From: Endozoicomonas sp965199185
Lineage (GTDB): Bacteria > Pseudomonadota > Gammaproteobacteria > Pseudomonadales > Endozoicomonadaceae
DNA: 64,000 bases
Assembly (NCBI GenBank): GCA_965199185.1
Contig: CBDAQW010000004.1
Coordinates: 167,281-231,280, forward strand
Reading direction: 5' to 3'
Within the stretch, counting starts at the first letter, position 1, and the number at the start of each line of letters is the position of its first letter. The notes below the pieces were generated by a model. The model saw only the letters and a program-made list of their open reading frames with translations. It was not told the origin of the DNA and did not search any database. Positions 34,432 through 44,063 of this stretch are shown here, one piece after another. The translations under genes and the position numbers were made by a program.

Positions 34432-36543
34432 TTAATTTTTTACCTTTATAACAATCAGGCTGCATGGTGTAATTTCAACAGAGCGTTCTCCTGTCAAGGC
34501 CTGTTGCTTAAAAGAGTCCCTATTGTCAGTGTTAATGATGATAGATATATCTGATTTTTGAGACAGCTCTGGCAGATCGACTGTAGCAGTATCATTACTG
34601 GCATTCATAATGACCCGCAGCTCGCCTTTACTTTCATCATTGCGATCCAAAATGCGTGCTGTCAAAACAGAGCATTGATTTTCACTAAAGTACTCAGCAT
34701 CTACTTCACAACCTTCCGGTGAGTAGTACTGGTAAGTGGTTTGATTGAGTTCATCCGTCAGAAGTGATTCCTCCCGGCGGAAATGCATCATCTGGCGAGT
34801 GAAAGCATGCATGGCAGAACCGTCAGAGTCGGCATTGTTGAGCCAGCTCCAGTCCATCCGGGTGATGGTTGAATCCTGACAGTAAGCATTGTTATTGCCC
34901 TGCTGAGTATGACCAAACTCATCACCGGCCAGCAGCATTGGGGTGCCTTTCGCCAGCATCAGCATGCCAATCAGGTTTTTGCGGCTTTGCAGACGGGCAG
35001 CGTTGACCTTGTCTGAATCAGTCACGCCTTCGTGGCCATGATTCCAGGAATGGTTGTGCTCATCGCCATCACGACCATCTTCACCATTGGCGAGGTTGTG
35101 ACGCTGATCGTACGACACCAGATCCATCAGGTTAAAACCATCATGACTGCAAATATAGTTGACAGTGGCCAGGTAGCTTTGCTGAGTGAATAAATCTTCA
35201 GAACCGCTGAAACGCAGTGCCATTTCGGTCTGTGTATTGCTGTCGCCTTTCCAGAATTTACGACAGCCATCGCGATAACGATCATTCCATGACTGCCAGT
35301 CATTAGGGAAACCGTTGACATGATAGCCTTCAGGGCCAATATCCCAGGGCTCGGCAATCATTTTCATTTTACTCAGAACCGGGTCCTGGCTGATGGCGTA
35401 AAAGAACGGGCTGTCTTTACTAAAATGTCTGTTTTGACGAGCCATGGTCGGCGCCAGGTCAAATCGGAAACCATCAATATGATACTCTTCAACCCAGCAG
35501 CGCAGGGAATCCATGGTCAGCTTCATGGTCTGGTGGCTGTCAAAATTCATGGTGTTGCCACAGCCGCTGTAGTTCACTGACGACGGGACACCGTGTAGAT
35601 GATCCATGTGGTAGTATTCATCTTCAGCAAGGCCACGCATACTCAGAAACGGACCACCATGACCGGCTTCACAGGTGTGGTTAAATACCACATCCATAAT
35701 GACTTCAATACCTGCGCGATGCAGTTCGCGAATCATGGTTTTCATTTCAGTCACCGGGTCTTCGATAGCGTATCCGGCTTCAGGTGCCATCATACAAATC
35801 GGGTTGTAGCCCCAGTAGTTTGACAGCCCCAATTTTTCCAACCGCTCTTCACTGACTTTAGAAGTCACCGGCAGCAGTTCTACCGCTGTGATACCCAATG
35901 CTTTCAAATAAGCGACAGTCACCGGATGACTCATGGCCAGGTAAGTACCACGAATATTCTCAGGAATTTCCGGGTGCTGCAGGGTAAATCCTTTCAGATG
36001 CGTTTCATAGATAATGCTCTGTTGGTCTGGAATACCCGGTTGCTCGACGTCCTGCCAGTCAAATTCCGATTCTCTAACGACACATCTCGGCATGCAGGCA
36101 GCGCTGTCCTGTTCATTGAACTTCCAATGATCATTTTCACCAATATAGTCAAACAGTTCGCCAGACCATGTTACATTGCCCTTTAGCTCCCGGGCATAAG
36201 GATCCATCAGCAACTTATGGCGGTTGAAACGGGGAGATGCATCAGCTGCCCAGTGACCATCGGCTCTGAAAGCATAGTGCTGGCCTTTACCAACGTTAGC
36301 AACGTACAGATGCCATACCCCCTGATTGGATGGAAACATCTCAAGTTCTGTTTCAGTATCATTGCCATCAAATAGAGACAGATAAACCTGAGTGGCTTTT
36401 GGCGCATAAACCGCAAAGTTGACGCCAGTAGCTTTACTCGCCGTGGTTTGTTGCAGCCGTTTATCAACCAGGTTGGCACCTTGCAAATTGAAGGAGCCCG
36501 GAGCAACAGTGTAAGCCGTTTGGCGATCAAAAGTTCTGTTCAT
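34432..36543 (-). CDS. glgX: Glycogen debranching enzyme (isoamylase type)
   Basis: 703-residue GH13 subfamily 11 enzyme that hydrolyses alpha-1,6 branches of limit dextrins. An N-terminal CBM48 domain (VNFAVYAPKATQVYLSLFDG) precedes the barrel. Catalytic motifs are DVVFNHTCEAG, DGFRFDLAPTMAR (nucleophile), KMIAEPWDIGPEGYHVNGFP (acid/base) and CSHDGFNLMDLVSY (third acid). It is divergent from the pullulanase gene, and the 290-base gap holds two operator-like sites. It probably works with GlgP on stored or imported glucan. Confidence 0.93.
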   Translation of the reverse strand: MNRTFDRQTAYTVAPGSFNLQGANLVDKRLQQTTASKATGVNFAVYAPKATQVYLSLFDGNDTETELEMFPSNQGVWHLYVANVGKGQHYAFRADGHWAADASPRFNRHKLLMDPYARELKGNVTWSGELFDYIGENDHWKFNEQDSAACMPRCVVRESEFDWQDVEQPGIPDQQSIIYETHLKGFTLQHPEIPENIRGTYLAMSHPVTVAYLKALGITAVELLPVTSKVSEERLEKLGLSNYWGYNPICMMAPEAGYAIEDPVTEMKTMIRELHRAGIEVIMDVVFNHTCEAGHGGPFLSMRGLAEDEYYHMDHLHGVPSSVNYSGCGNTMNFDSHQTMKLTMDSLRCWVEEYHIDGFRFDLAPTMARQNRHFSKDSPFFYAISQDPVLSKMKMIAEPWDIGPEGYHVNGFPNDWQSWNDRYRDGCRKFWKGDSNTQTEMALRFSGSEDLFTQQSYLATVNYICSHDGFNLMDLVSYDQRHNLANGEDGRDGDEHNHSWNHGHEGVTDSDKVNAARLQSRKNLIGMLMLAKGTPMLLAGDEFGHTQQGNNNAYCQDSTITRMDWSWLNNADSDGSAMHAFTRQMMHFRREESLLTDELNQTTYQYYSPEGCEVDAEYFSENQCSVLTARILDRNDESKGELRVIMNASNDTATVDLPELSQKSDISIIINTDNRDSFKQQALTGERSVEITPCSLIVIKVKN

Positions 36544-36620
36544 AAATATCGTAAGATTGAATGAGATATCAGAGGTAAATAGTATTCGCGAGCATCTGGT
36601 TCAGTGAAGCAGGTTCTTAC

Positions 36621-36634
36621 TGTAAACGATTCCA
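36621..36634. promoter_or_regulatory. LacI-type operator between glgX and pulA (site 1)
   Basis: TGTAAACGATTCCA lies 78 bases before the glgX start. Its reverse complement is identical to the site at 43937-43950 in front of malF, 7.3 kb away, which strongly suggests one shared regulator. Confidence 0.7.
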
Positions 36635-36740
36635 GATTCATTAACGGGGTTTCGAATCGAATATAAAAATCTATGCTGAAACAAGAGGTCATTCTGAAAA
36701 TAGAATTATAAATGAATGAGGTTGTTTTATTATTGATCAC

Positions 36741-36754
36741 TGAAAACGATTTTA
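36741..36754. promoter_or_regulatory. LacI-type operator between glgX and pulA (site 2)
   Basis: TGAAAACGATTTTA is a weaker copy of the same palindrome, 80 bases before the pullulanase start. Together with site 1 it could allow looping across the divergent promoters. Confidence 0.55.
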
Positions 36755-36833
36755 GAAAACCTCTGGTTTTAATCTATTATCTTGTAAGTCAAGATCGTTC
36801 ACTTCGTTTTATACCCTCAAATTAAGAAGTATC

Positions 36834-39800
36834 TTGATGATAAATAAGCCTGTTTTTAAAAAGCGTTTGTGCGTAACGGCTGTTTCTGCAGCAGTCATGC
36901 TAATGGCCGGATGTCAGAACGATCAGCAACTGAACGCTGAATCAACAACACCGAATGCCCTCCAGCAACCAGCCCTGGTAGCACCAGCAAACCCGGTTGA
37001 AGTCATGAAGGCGAGTGCAGCCACTGTGCCGCTTACTGAAAATCAGGTAGCTGTGTTTTATCGACGTAAAGACGGTCAGCAAAATAACTGGGGGTTGCAT
37101 CTGTGGGGTGAAGATGGGCAACTGGCGGAAGGAGTAGCTACTTCATGGGATAACCCCAAAATGCCCGATGGTGTTGATCCTGAAAATGGGGCTTTTTACA
37201 TCATTGATCTGGCAGAGAATCGTAATGAAGGCCAGCATTTCAATTTTATTATCAGAGATAAAGCCGGTAATAAAGATTGTGGAGATCGAGTTTACTCATT
37301 AAACGACAATGGCAAAGCCGCCTTTACTTTGGAAGGTTCCTGTAAAGTGAGTAAAGAGCCTGTGCCGGGAATTTTGCTAGAGAATGCATCAGCCCATTTT
37401 TTGGATGAGCCCGTACTGGTCTGGAACACTCCGACAGGTACATCTCGTGTCGAACTGGTCAGTTCGGTCAGTGGCAGTATTCGTGAAAATGCCAGCTTTT
37501 CAGAGCTCACAGGTCAGGATCTTGTGCGTATCCCATTGATTGCTGATGGGACTTTAGCGGTAGATGTATCTTCACCTTATCCGGGCTTTAACGGTATGCC
37601 TAAATGGCGACTGCCCGATTCGGTATCAATCAGCCAGTTCAAACACTTACTAAAAGGGCAGTTGGTGGTTCTTGCGAAAGATGCTGATGGCAATAGTCTG
37701 TCCGCCACCCATGTTCAGTTTCCTTTTGCTCTGGATGGTCTTTATTACCATCAAACCGATTTAGCCCATGAGCAACTCGGGGCATCTTATGAAGGTGAAA
37801 ACGTCGTTATCAAGCTGTGGGCTCCAACGGCCAGGAAGGTAGTATTGCAGCTGGCTACTTCTGGCAACGCTTATGCATCGGTTATCGATAAGAGCATGGA
37901 TTATGACAGTGCAACCGGTGTCTGGAGTTTCTCTGCGGATACAAAAAGTTTGGACAGAAAGTTTTATCGTTTTCAGGTAGAAGTCTACCGTCGTGATACT
38001 GGCAATATTGAAACCGTCAATGTCACTGACCCATACTCCCTCAATGTTTCTGCTAACGGAGCTTTCTCTCAGGTGGTTAACCTGAATGACGCAGACACCA
38101 TGCCCGAACACTGGAACACTCTGCCGATAAATGATGGCAAGAGGCCTGAAAATATTGTCATCTATGAGTCACACATTCGGGATATCAGCGGCTCCGACAA
38201 AGCAGGCACCGGCGTCAGTATCAGAAATAATGGCAAATATAAGGCGTTCAACGAAGCTGCTCGTGCCAGTATGAGACACCTGAAAGGTCTGGCAGAAGAT
38301 GGGTTGACCTATTTTCAAATATTGCCCGCTTTTGATATAGCGACCATTGATGAAGATCCAGCTTCAGTGGCTAACCTTGACGATCTGTTCAGTAAACTGT
38401 GTGATCTGAACCCTGTTTTAAAACAAGATAACGATTTTAGTGGTTACTGTTCCGGTACTGCCACCATTGGTGCGGTTTTTGACATCATCAAAAAGGATGA
38501 CACCAAACCTCAGGCTCTGAATGATTACTTGCGAACATACGACAGTTTTAACTGGGGTTATGATCCGTTCCACTATACGGTGCCTGAGGGCAGTTATGCC
38601 TCGGAAGAAAACGGCGTTGCCCGAATCAGGGAGTTTCGTGAAATGGTAGCGTCGTTGAATGCTATGGGGCTGCGAGTAGCAATGGACGTGGTGTACAACC
38701 ACACGAATGCGGCAGGTCTGGCTCCCAAATCGGTGCTGGATAAAATTGTACCGGACTATTATCAGCGGCTGGACATGATCACAGGTACAGTGGAAACCAG
38801 CTCATGTTGCTCCAACACGGCCAGCGAGCAGAAGATGATGGCCAAGTTGATGAAGGATTCTCTGGCAGTCTGGACCAGAGACTACAAAATTGATGCATTC
38901 CGTTTTGACTTGATGGGGCTTCACCTGAAGCAAAACATGCTGGATATCAAACAGCATCTGGAAGCCATCAATCCGGCGATGTACCTCTATGGCGAAGGTT
39001 GGACTATGCCTTTTGGTGGTGGTGCTGGTCATGATCAAACAACGGCTACTCAGATCAACCTGGCGGGTACCGGCATTGGTACATTCAGCGACCGGCTGCG
39101 GGATGCGGTGCGAGGTGGCGGACCTTTTGATGGTGGCGAGGATATTCGCCAAAATCAGGGATTCGGTTCAGGAGCCTGGGCGGTTCGTAATGAGTTGAAT
39201 CAGCAACCGGATGAGATGGCGCTGAAAAACCAGATGGACCTGATTCGAGTCGGTCTGGCGGGTAATCTCGCGGAATACCGATTCACGAACTATCAAGGGC
39301 AATCAGTGAAAGGGGCGGATGTCGATTATAACGGCGCACCAGGTGGCTACACGTTGCAACCGTTGGAGAATGTCGGTTACGTTTCCAAGCATGATAACCA
39401 GACGCTTTGGGATAATAACCAATATAAGCTGAGTGAAAGCCTGTCAGCCAGAGACAGAACAAAGATGCAGATTCTGTCGCAGGCGTTACCTATTTTGAGC
39501 CAGGGTGTCCCGTTTATTCATATGGGGGCAGAACTGCTACGTTCCAAATCCATGCAGCGTGACAGTTATGATTCCGGAGACTGGTTCAACCGGGTTGATT
39601 TTAATCTGGGTAACGAAAGCTGGAATAACAACTGGAATGTGGGATTGCCAAGAGCTGATAAGGATCAGGAGAATTGGTCACTGATTCGTCGTATCACTGC
39701 AAATGACAAGGTGGTACCCTCTCGACAGGACGCGCTTCTGGCAAAGCATATGATGAGTGAATACCTAACCATCCGCCGAGACAGCAAGTTGTTTAGCTTA

Positions 39801-40109
39801 CAAACGGCAGAAGACGTTTATAAAGCGGTGAAATTCCATAATACCGGCGTTGACCAGAAGGGTGGCCTGATTATTATGGAGTTGCGAGGCGATCAGCTGA
39901 CACCCGCGCAAAGTGAAAATATTGTTGTCGCAGTCAATGCTACGGCTAAGCCACAGTCGTTTCCTATGGATAATGCTGTAACAGGATATCGTGTCCATCC
40001 AAACCATCATCTGTTCAATGCTGCGGGACCCTTTGGCGTTGCCAGTGCCGATAAACAGACGCTGAATATTCCAGCCAGAGCTGTGGTTGTATTTCAGGAA
40101 GTGAAGTAG
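36834..40109 (+). CDS. pulA: Pullulanase, secreted lipoprotein
   Basis: 1091 residues. The lipoprotein signal peptide ends in LMAGC (lipidated Cys26; the +2 residue is Gln, so outer-membrane sorting is expected). A CBM41-like starch-binding domain (VAVFYRRKDGQQNNWGLHLW) comes next, then the PulA all-beta domain, a CBM48 (VVIKLWAPTARKVVLQL) and the GH13_13 barrel. Catalytic motifs are FNWGYDPFHYTVPEGSYAS, MDVVYNHTNAAG, DAFRFDLMG (nucleophile), LYGEGW (acid/base) and VSKHDNQTLWD. It hydrolyses alpha-1,6 links in pullulan and branched starch or glycogen, and its products would feed the Mal transporter. No type II secretion genes lie nearby. Confidence 0.93.
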   Translation: MMINKPVFKKRLCVTAVSAAVMLMAGCQNDQQLNAESTTPNALQQPALVAPANPVEVMKASAATVPLTENQVAVFYRRKDGQQNNWGLHLWGEDGQLAEGVATSWDNPKMPDGVDPENGAFYIIDLAENRNEGQHFNFIIRDKAGNKDCGDRVYSLNDNGKAAFTLEGSCKVSKEPVPGILLENASAHFLDEPVLVWNTPTGTSRVELVSSVSGSIRENASFSELTGQDLVRIPLIADGTLAVDVSSPYPGFNGMPKWRLPDSVSISQFKHLLKGQLVVLAKDADGNSLSATHVQFPFALDGLYYHQTDLAHEQLGASYEGENVVIKLWAPTARKVVLQLATSGNAYASVIDKSMDYDSATGVWSFSADTKSLDRKFYRFQVEVYRRDTGNIETVNVTDPYSLNVSANGAFSQVVNLNDADTMPEHWNTLPINDGKRPENIVIYESHIRDISGSDKAGTGVSIRNNGKYKAFNEAARASMRHLKGLAEDGLTYFQILPAFDIATIDEDPASVANLDDLFSKLCDLNPVLKQDNDFSGYCSGTATIGAVFDIIKKDDTKPQALNDYLRTYDSFNWGYDPFHYTVPEGSYASEENGVARIREFREMVASLNAMGLRVAMDVVYNHTNAAGLAPKSVLDKIVPDYYQRLDMITGTVETSSCCSNTASEQKMMAKLMKDSLAVWTRDYKIDAFRFDLMGLHLKQNMLDIKQHLEAINPAMYLYGEGWTMPFGGGAGHDQTTATQINLAGTGIGTFSDRLRDAVRGGGPFDGGEDIRQNQGFGSGAWAVRNELNQQPDEMALKNQMDLIRVGLAGNLAEYRFTNYQGQSVKGADVDYNGAPGGYTLQPLENVGYVSKHDNQTLWDNNQYKLSESLSARDRTKMQILSQALPILSQGVPFIHMGAELLRSKSMQRDSYDSGDWFNRVDFNLGNESWNNNWNVGLPRADKDQENWSLIRRITANDKVVPSRQDALLAKHMMSEYLTIRRDSKLFSLQTAEDVYKAVKFHNTGVDQKGGLIIMELRGDQLTPAQSENIVVAVNATAKPQSFPMDNAVTGYRVHPNHHLFNAAGPFGVASADKQTLNIPARAVVVFQEVK

Positions 40110-40128
40110 AGTTAGTGGAGTGAGGCCG

Positions 40129-40167
40129 CAGGTTGGCTCTTGTCATAAAGAGCCAACCTGCTTTTTT
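40129..40167. terminator. Rho-independent terminator after pulA
   Basis: CAGGTTGGCTCTT (40129-40141) pairs with AAGAGCCAACCTG (40148-40160) and CTTTTTT follows. It lies in the gap between convergent pulA and glgB. Confidence 0.88.
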
Positions 40168-40171
40168 GTGC

Positions 40172-40185
40172 TGTAAACGATTACA
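40172..40185. promoter_or_regulatory. LacI-type operator-like palindrome between convergent genes
   Basis: TGTAAACGATTACA is the best palindrome of the set. It lies just after the pulA terminator and 13 bases beyond the glgB stop, where no promoter is expected. It might serve as an auxiliary looping site. Confidence 0.6.
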
Positions 40186-40197
40186 TGACCAGAATGA

Positions 40198-42441
40198 TCA
40201 CTGTTTGATCGTCAGCATGATAGTAGCCAGCGGAGGCAAGGTCAGAGAAAGGCTTTGTGCCTGACCATGCATGGCGACCAGTTGAGTGTGAACACTCTCA
40301 TTGACAATATCACTGCCACCGTAGATACCCCGGTCGCTATTAATAATCTCCTGCCATTGTCCGGCAACCGGAACGCCTACAGAATAATGATGTCGTACGG
40401 CAGGTGTCATATTACTGATCACAACGACGCACTTACCTGCGCTGTCTTTACGCAAGAAGGCAATCACACTTTGATCGTGATCGTCCAGAATCAGCCACTG
40501 AAAGCCATTGCTGTTGTGATCCTGTTCATACAGTGCCGGATACGCCTGATAAGCCTTATTCAGGTCCGCAACCAGTCGCTGTGCGCCGGTGTGAAACCCT
40601 TCGCCGTTTAATAATGACCAGTCCAGAGAATGAGCAGGATTCCACTCCTCATGCACGCCAAATTCCGAACCCATAAACAGCAATTTTTTGCCGGGGTGGG
40701 CAAACATAAAACCAAGATAAGCGCGCAGGTTGGCGAATCGTTGCCAGTCATCGCCGGGCATTCTGGTCAGTAGTGTACCTTTGCCGTGTACTACTTCATC
40801 GTGGGAGATGGGCAGAATGAAATCTTCGTTATAGGCATAGACCATGCTGAAGGTTAATTCATTATGATGATATTTACGGTGTACCGAGTCATGCTTGATG
40901 TACGATAGTGTGTCGTGCATCCAACCCATATTCCACTTGTAATCAAAGCCCAGAGCAAAATGGTCACCGGTTCGTGAAACACCCGGCCAGCTGGTGGACT
41001 CTTCGGCAATGGTCATGCAGCCCGGAAAGCGGCCATGCACCTCATGGTTCAGGCGTTGCAGGAATTGAACGGCTTCTAAATGCTCATTACCGCCGTGCAT
41101 GTTTGGCTCCCACTCACCATGCTCTCTTGAGTAATCGAGATAGAGCATGGAGGCAACCGCATCGACCCGTAAGCCATCAACATGAAACTCTTCCAGCCAG
41201 AATAGAGCATTACTGATTAGAAAATCCTGAACCCAGGGTGAACCATAATTGTAAATGCAGGATTTCCAGTCTGGATGCCAGCCTCGCTTGGGGTCTTCAT
41301 ATTCAAACAGGGCTGTGCCATCAAAACGTGCCAGACCATGGTCGTCTTCCGGGAAGTGCGCCGGAACCCAGTCCAAAATAACCCCGATGCCCGCCTGGTG
41401 GCACTGATCGACAAAATAGCGGAAGTCATCCGGTGTGCCATAACGACTGGTGGGTGCGAAAAGTCCAAGTGGCTGATAACCCCAGGATTCATACAGCGGG
41501 TGTTCAGAAACCGGCATCAGCTCGATATGAGTGAAGCCCATTTTGCGCACATAAGGAATCAGATCATCCGCCAGTTGACGATAGCTTTTGACATCACCAT
41601 TGTCATTTTTCTTCCACGAGCCTGCGTGCAGTTCGTAAATTGACAGAGGTTTTTGATGGTTGGTTTCACGCTGTGCTAACCAGGATTTATCCGACCATTT
41701 AAATCGGCTGGCTTTCTGGACAATAGAAGCGAGTCCCGGCCATTGTTCCGCCTTGCGACCGAAAGGATCAGCCTTGAGAGGCAGGCAGTTGTTGTGCTGG
41801 TCATGAATCTCAAACTTATAGAGCATCCCTTCAGTCACCTCAGGAATAAACAGCCGCCAGATACCATCATCAGCACTGGCCATTGGGTGACAGCGTCCGT
41901 CCCACTGATTGAAGTCACCGACCACGCTAACCGAACGGGCATTTGGTGCATACACCTTAAACAGAATGCCGTTGATGGTTTTTGCTTTGGAAAGAGCGTG
42001 TTTAACGGATACTGCACCCAGATGGTCGTATAGTCTCAGAGGATCTATATCGGTTTGACTCAGTACATATTGGCCAAACTGATAAGGGTCGAAGTAGCGG
42101 TGTGTAGAACCGTCCTTATTGGTCACCGTTAACTGATAACTGAACAGCTTTTTGCGTCTGGGCAAATGCAGTTGGAAAAGCCCGTCGGCTGTGCCGGATT
42201 CTTCAGAAAACGCCTCCATTTTTCCCAGTAATTTGCCCTGGGGCTGAGAGTACACCTTGATGGATGCTGCATAAGGGTTCCAGGCACGAATGACAAGCCC
42301 TTTACCGGATGTATTGGGATGCATTCCAAGAAAACTAAAAGGCGTTGAGAAAATAGCCTGATCAAGATTACCCCTGATCTGGATTAACTCTGAAGTTGGT
42401 TTTGCTATTTGTTCCGCTATTGGATGTATGGCTGAGTTCAT
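40198..42441 (-). CDS. glgB: 1,4-alpha-glucan branching enzyme
   Basis: About 747-residue GH13_9 enzyme that forms alpha-1,6 branches in glycogen. Two N-terminal beta domains are present (PFSFLGMHPNTSGKGLVIRA and FKVYAPNARSVSVVGDFNQW). The barrel motifs are DWVPAHFPEDDHGLARFDGT, DGLRVDAVASMLYLDYSR (nucleophile), IAEESTSWPGVS (acid/base) and PISHDEVVHGKGTL. The frame runs to 42522, but homology starts near ATG 42441 (MNSAIHPIAEQ). No glgA or glgC is in the window, so glycogen synthesis genes, if any, lie elsewhere. Confidence 0.93.
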   Translation of the reverse strand: MNSAIHPIAEQIAKPTSELIQIRGNLDQAIFSTPFSFLGMHPNTSGKGLVIRAWNPYAASIKVYSQPQGKLLGKMEAFSEESGTADGLFQLHLPRRKKLFSYQLTVTNKDGSTHRYFDPYQFGQYVLSQTDIDPLRLYDHLGAVSVKHALSKAKTINGILFKVYAPNARSVSVVGDFNQWDGRCHPMASADDGIWRLFIPEVTEGMLYKFEIHDQHNNCLPLKADPFGRKAEQWPGLASIVQKASRFKWSDKSWLAQRETNHQKPLSIYELHAGSWKKNDNGDVKSYRQLADDLIPYVRKMGFTHIELMPVSEHPLYESWGYQPLGLFAPTSRYGTPDDFRYFVDQCHQAGIGVILDWVPAHFPEDDHGLARFDGTALFEYEDPKRGWHPDWKSCIYNYGSPWVQDFLISNALFWLEEFHVDGLRVDAVASMLYLDYSREHGEWEPNMHGGNEHLEAVQFLQRLNHEVHGRFPGCMTIAEESTSWPGVSRTGDHFALGFDYKWNMGWMHDTLSYIKHDSVHRKYHHNELTFSMVYAYNEDFILPISHDEVVHGKGTLLTRMPGDDWQRFANLRAYLGFMFAHPGKKLLFMGSEFGVHEEWNPAHSLDWSLLNGEGFHTGAQRLVADLNKAYQAYPALYEQDHNSNGFQWLILDDHDQSVIAFLRKDSAGKCVVVISNMTPAVRHHYSVGVPVAGQWQEIINSDRGIYGGSDIVNESVHTQLVAMHGQAQSLSLTLPPLATIMLTIKQ

Positions 42442-42794
42442 TGTAACCAGATAATAGTAAAAAAGCGTTAAGATCTGCATCGACACATTCATACAAAAAG
42501 ACTTGCACAATAACTTGTACAAAGGCTTGCATACTGACTGGTCGAAATTAACTTATTGAAATTTATTGGTATAGAGTTTTTCCATCACAAGGGATTTTCG
42601 GGTGTGGGGTGTGAATTGCAACCTGAAAAGCTTTTTAGATAAGCCTGCCTCAAAAAAAGGTTCCGGATCGCAAATTAATTGATCTTCATCATTTTTTTGT
42701 CTGTTTTCGGTGTGAGATGTCGTCTATTCAGTTTTAGTTCAGCTTGGCTGGGATAAAATGTGATCTATTGTATTTGTGGATGTATGTGACGGTT

Positions 42795-43796
42795 ATGGTG
42801 AAGAAGAAAACCAGCGGCCAATCGACGATTTTACAAGTGGCGGCACTGGCTGGATCATCAATCGCTACCGTAAGTAGAGTGCTTAATGGAGGTAAGTATG
42901 TGTCTGAAAAAACAAGAGAAAAGGTGCTTCAAGCAGCGAAAGAATTAAACTACCAACCTAACTATATGGCTCGCCAGCTTCACGGTGCGGATGAGTTTGT
43001 TATTGGCGTCATACTGGGGCTGGAACTGGGCACTATTTCACCGTTTGCTCTGAAAGTGTATGAAGATCTGAAAATAAAGCTGGAAAAAAAGGGGTATCGA
43101 ACAAGGCGGGTAAAGTTCTCACCGGAAGGTGAGCTAATGACTTCAGCCAGAGCTTATGTCGGTATTGGTTTGCATCATGAAGATCCACGCTTTGTCGAAG
43201 TTCAGACACAGGACGCACCCTATATCAGCATTGGTGATATTCGAGAAGGTCACTTCTGGGTAGCATCCAATGACGAACAGGGCGGGTATCTGGCGACCAA
43301 TCATTTGCTGGATAGCGATTGCCGAACCATTTATTACGTCTGCCTGCATCGTCGGCACACGGTTTCAGAACTTCGCTACCAAGGGTATCGCAAAGCGCTT
43401 CTGGAACGGGGTCTCATTCCTTCTGACCCGATCGAAATTGCAGATGATCAGGGACTGCCCGCATTGGACAGCTATCGCAGAATACGTCAGCTGTTGGAAT
43501 CCGGGTTAAAGCCGGATGCTTTTGTTGCCTTTTCCGATATTGTTGCGACGGGTGTTTCTATGGCGCTATCGGATGCCGGGTTAAATGTGCCTGAGGATGT
43601 ACAGGTCATTGGCTATGATGGTATCGATGATGATCGCTATCATTCTCTGACCACTGTGCGTCAGAATATCGATAACATGGCAATGCAGGCTGCTGAACTG
43701 ATTTTGGAAGCGATAAAAGAAAAAACTCCAAGAGGCTGCTATACCGAAGTACTTTTAAGGAAAGGCCAAACCACACGCAGTGTTGTCAGGCTTTGA
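42795..43796 (+). CDS. LacI/GalR-family transcriptional regulator, probable glucan regulator
   Basis: 333 residues from ATG 42795; the open frame begins at 42744 but the preceding 17 residues do not look like the family. The N-terminal helix-turn-helix and hinge read TILQVAALAGSSIATVSRVL and KVLQAAKELNYQPNYMARQL. The periplasmic-binding-protein-like core has VIGYDGIDDDRYHSLTTVRQ and the usual end KGQTTRSVVRL. It is divergent from glgB and points at the mal operon. The six CG-centred palindromes in this locus have the form such proteins bind, so it is named as their candidate partner. Whether it represses or activates, and its ligand, are not visible. Confidence 0.85.
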   Translation: MVKKKTSGQSTILQVAALAGSSIATVSRVLNGGKYVSEKTREKVLQAAKELNYQPNYMARQLHGADEFVIGVILGLELGTISPFALKVYEDLKIKLEKKGYRTRRVKFSPEGELMTSARAYVGIGLHHEDPRFVEVQTQDAPYISIGDIREGHFWVASNDEQGGYLATNHLLDSDCRTIYYVCLHRRHTVSELRYQGYRKALLERGLIPSDPIEIADDQGLPALDSYRRIRQLLESGLKPDAFVAFSDIVATGVSMALSDAGLNVPEDVQVIGYDGIDDDRYHSLTTVRQNIDNMAMQAAELILEAIKEKTPRGCYTEVLLRKGQTTRSVVRL

Positions 43797-43936
43797 TTAT
43801 TTATACGTCGGATTTCGTTGGTACGAACTCCGACCAGTCCTTCCTGAAATAATTCTTTTCATTTTCTTTTCCTGATTAATGCATCAAATGTAAAAATATT
43901 CCCTGCTTTTACCTCAGCGTAAAAAAACAGCAGTAA

Positions 43937-43950
43937 TGGAATCGTTTACA
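43937..43950. promoter_or_regulatory. LacI-type operator upstream of malF (site 1)
   Basis: TGGAATCGTTTACA lies 114 bases before malF and is the exact reverse complement of the site before glgX (36621-36634). Confidence 0.7.
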
Positions 43951-44005
43951 CATTGAATCAATCGCAGTAACTGAACACTATACATCAAAAATTACCAGTG
44001 CGATT

Positions 44006-44019
44006 CGCAAACGGTATAC
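44006..44019. promoter_or_regulatory. LacI-type operator upstream of malF (site 2)
   Basis: CGCAAACGGTATAC is a degenerate member of the family, 45 bases before malF and 55 bases downstream of site 1. The position near the start suits repression. The rest of the 267-base gap shows no gene. Confidence 0.5.
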
Positions 44020-44063
44020 CACTTTTCATTACGTTTAATTTAATCTTTTATTGTCTGGAGTAA

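Noticed and set aside
42702..42715. TGTTTTCGGTGTGA as an operator for the LacI-family gene itself
   Set aside because: Only half of the palindrome is kept; too weak to list with the other six sites.
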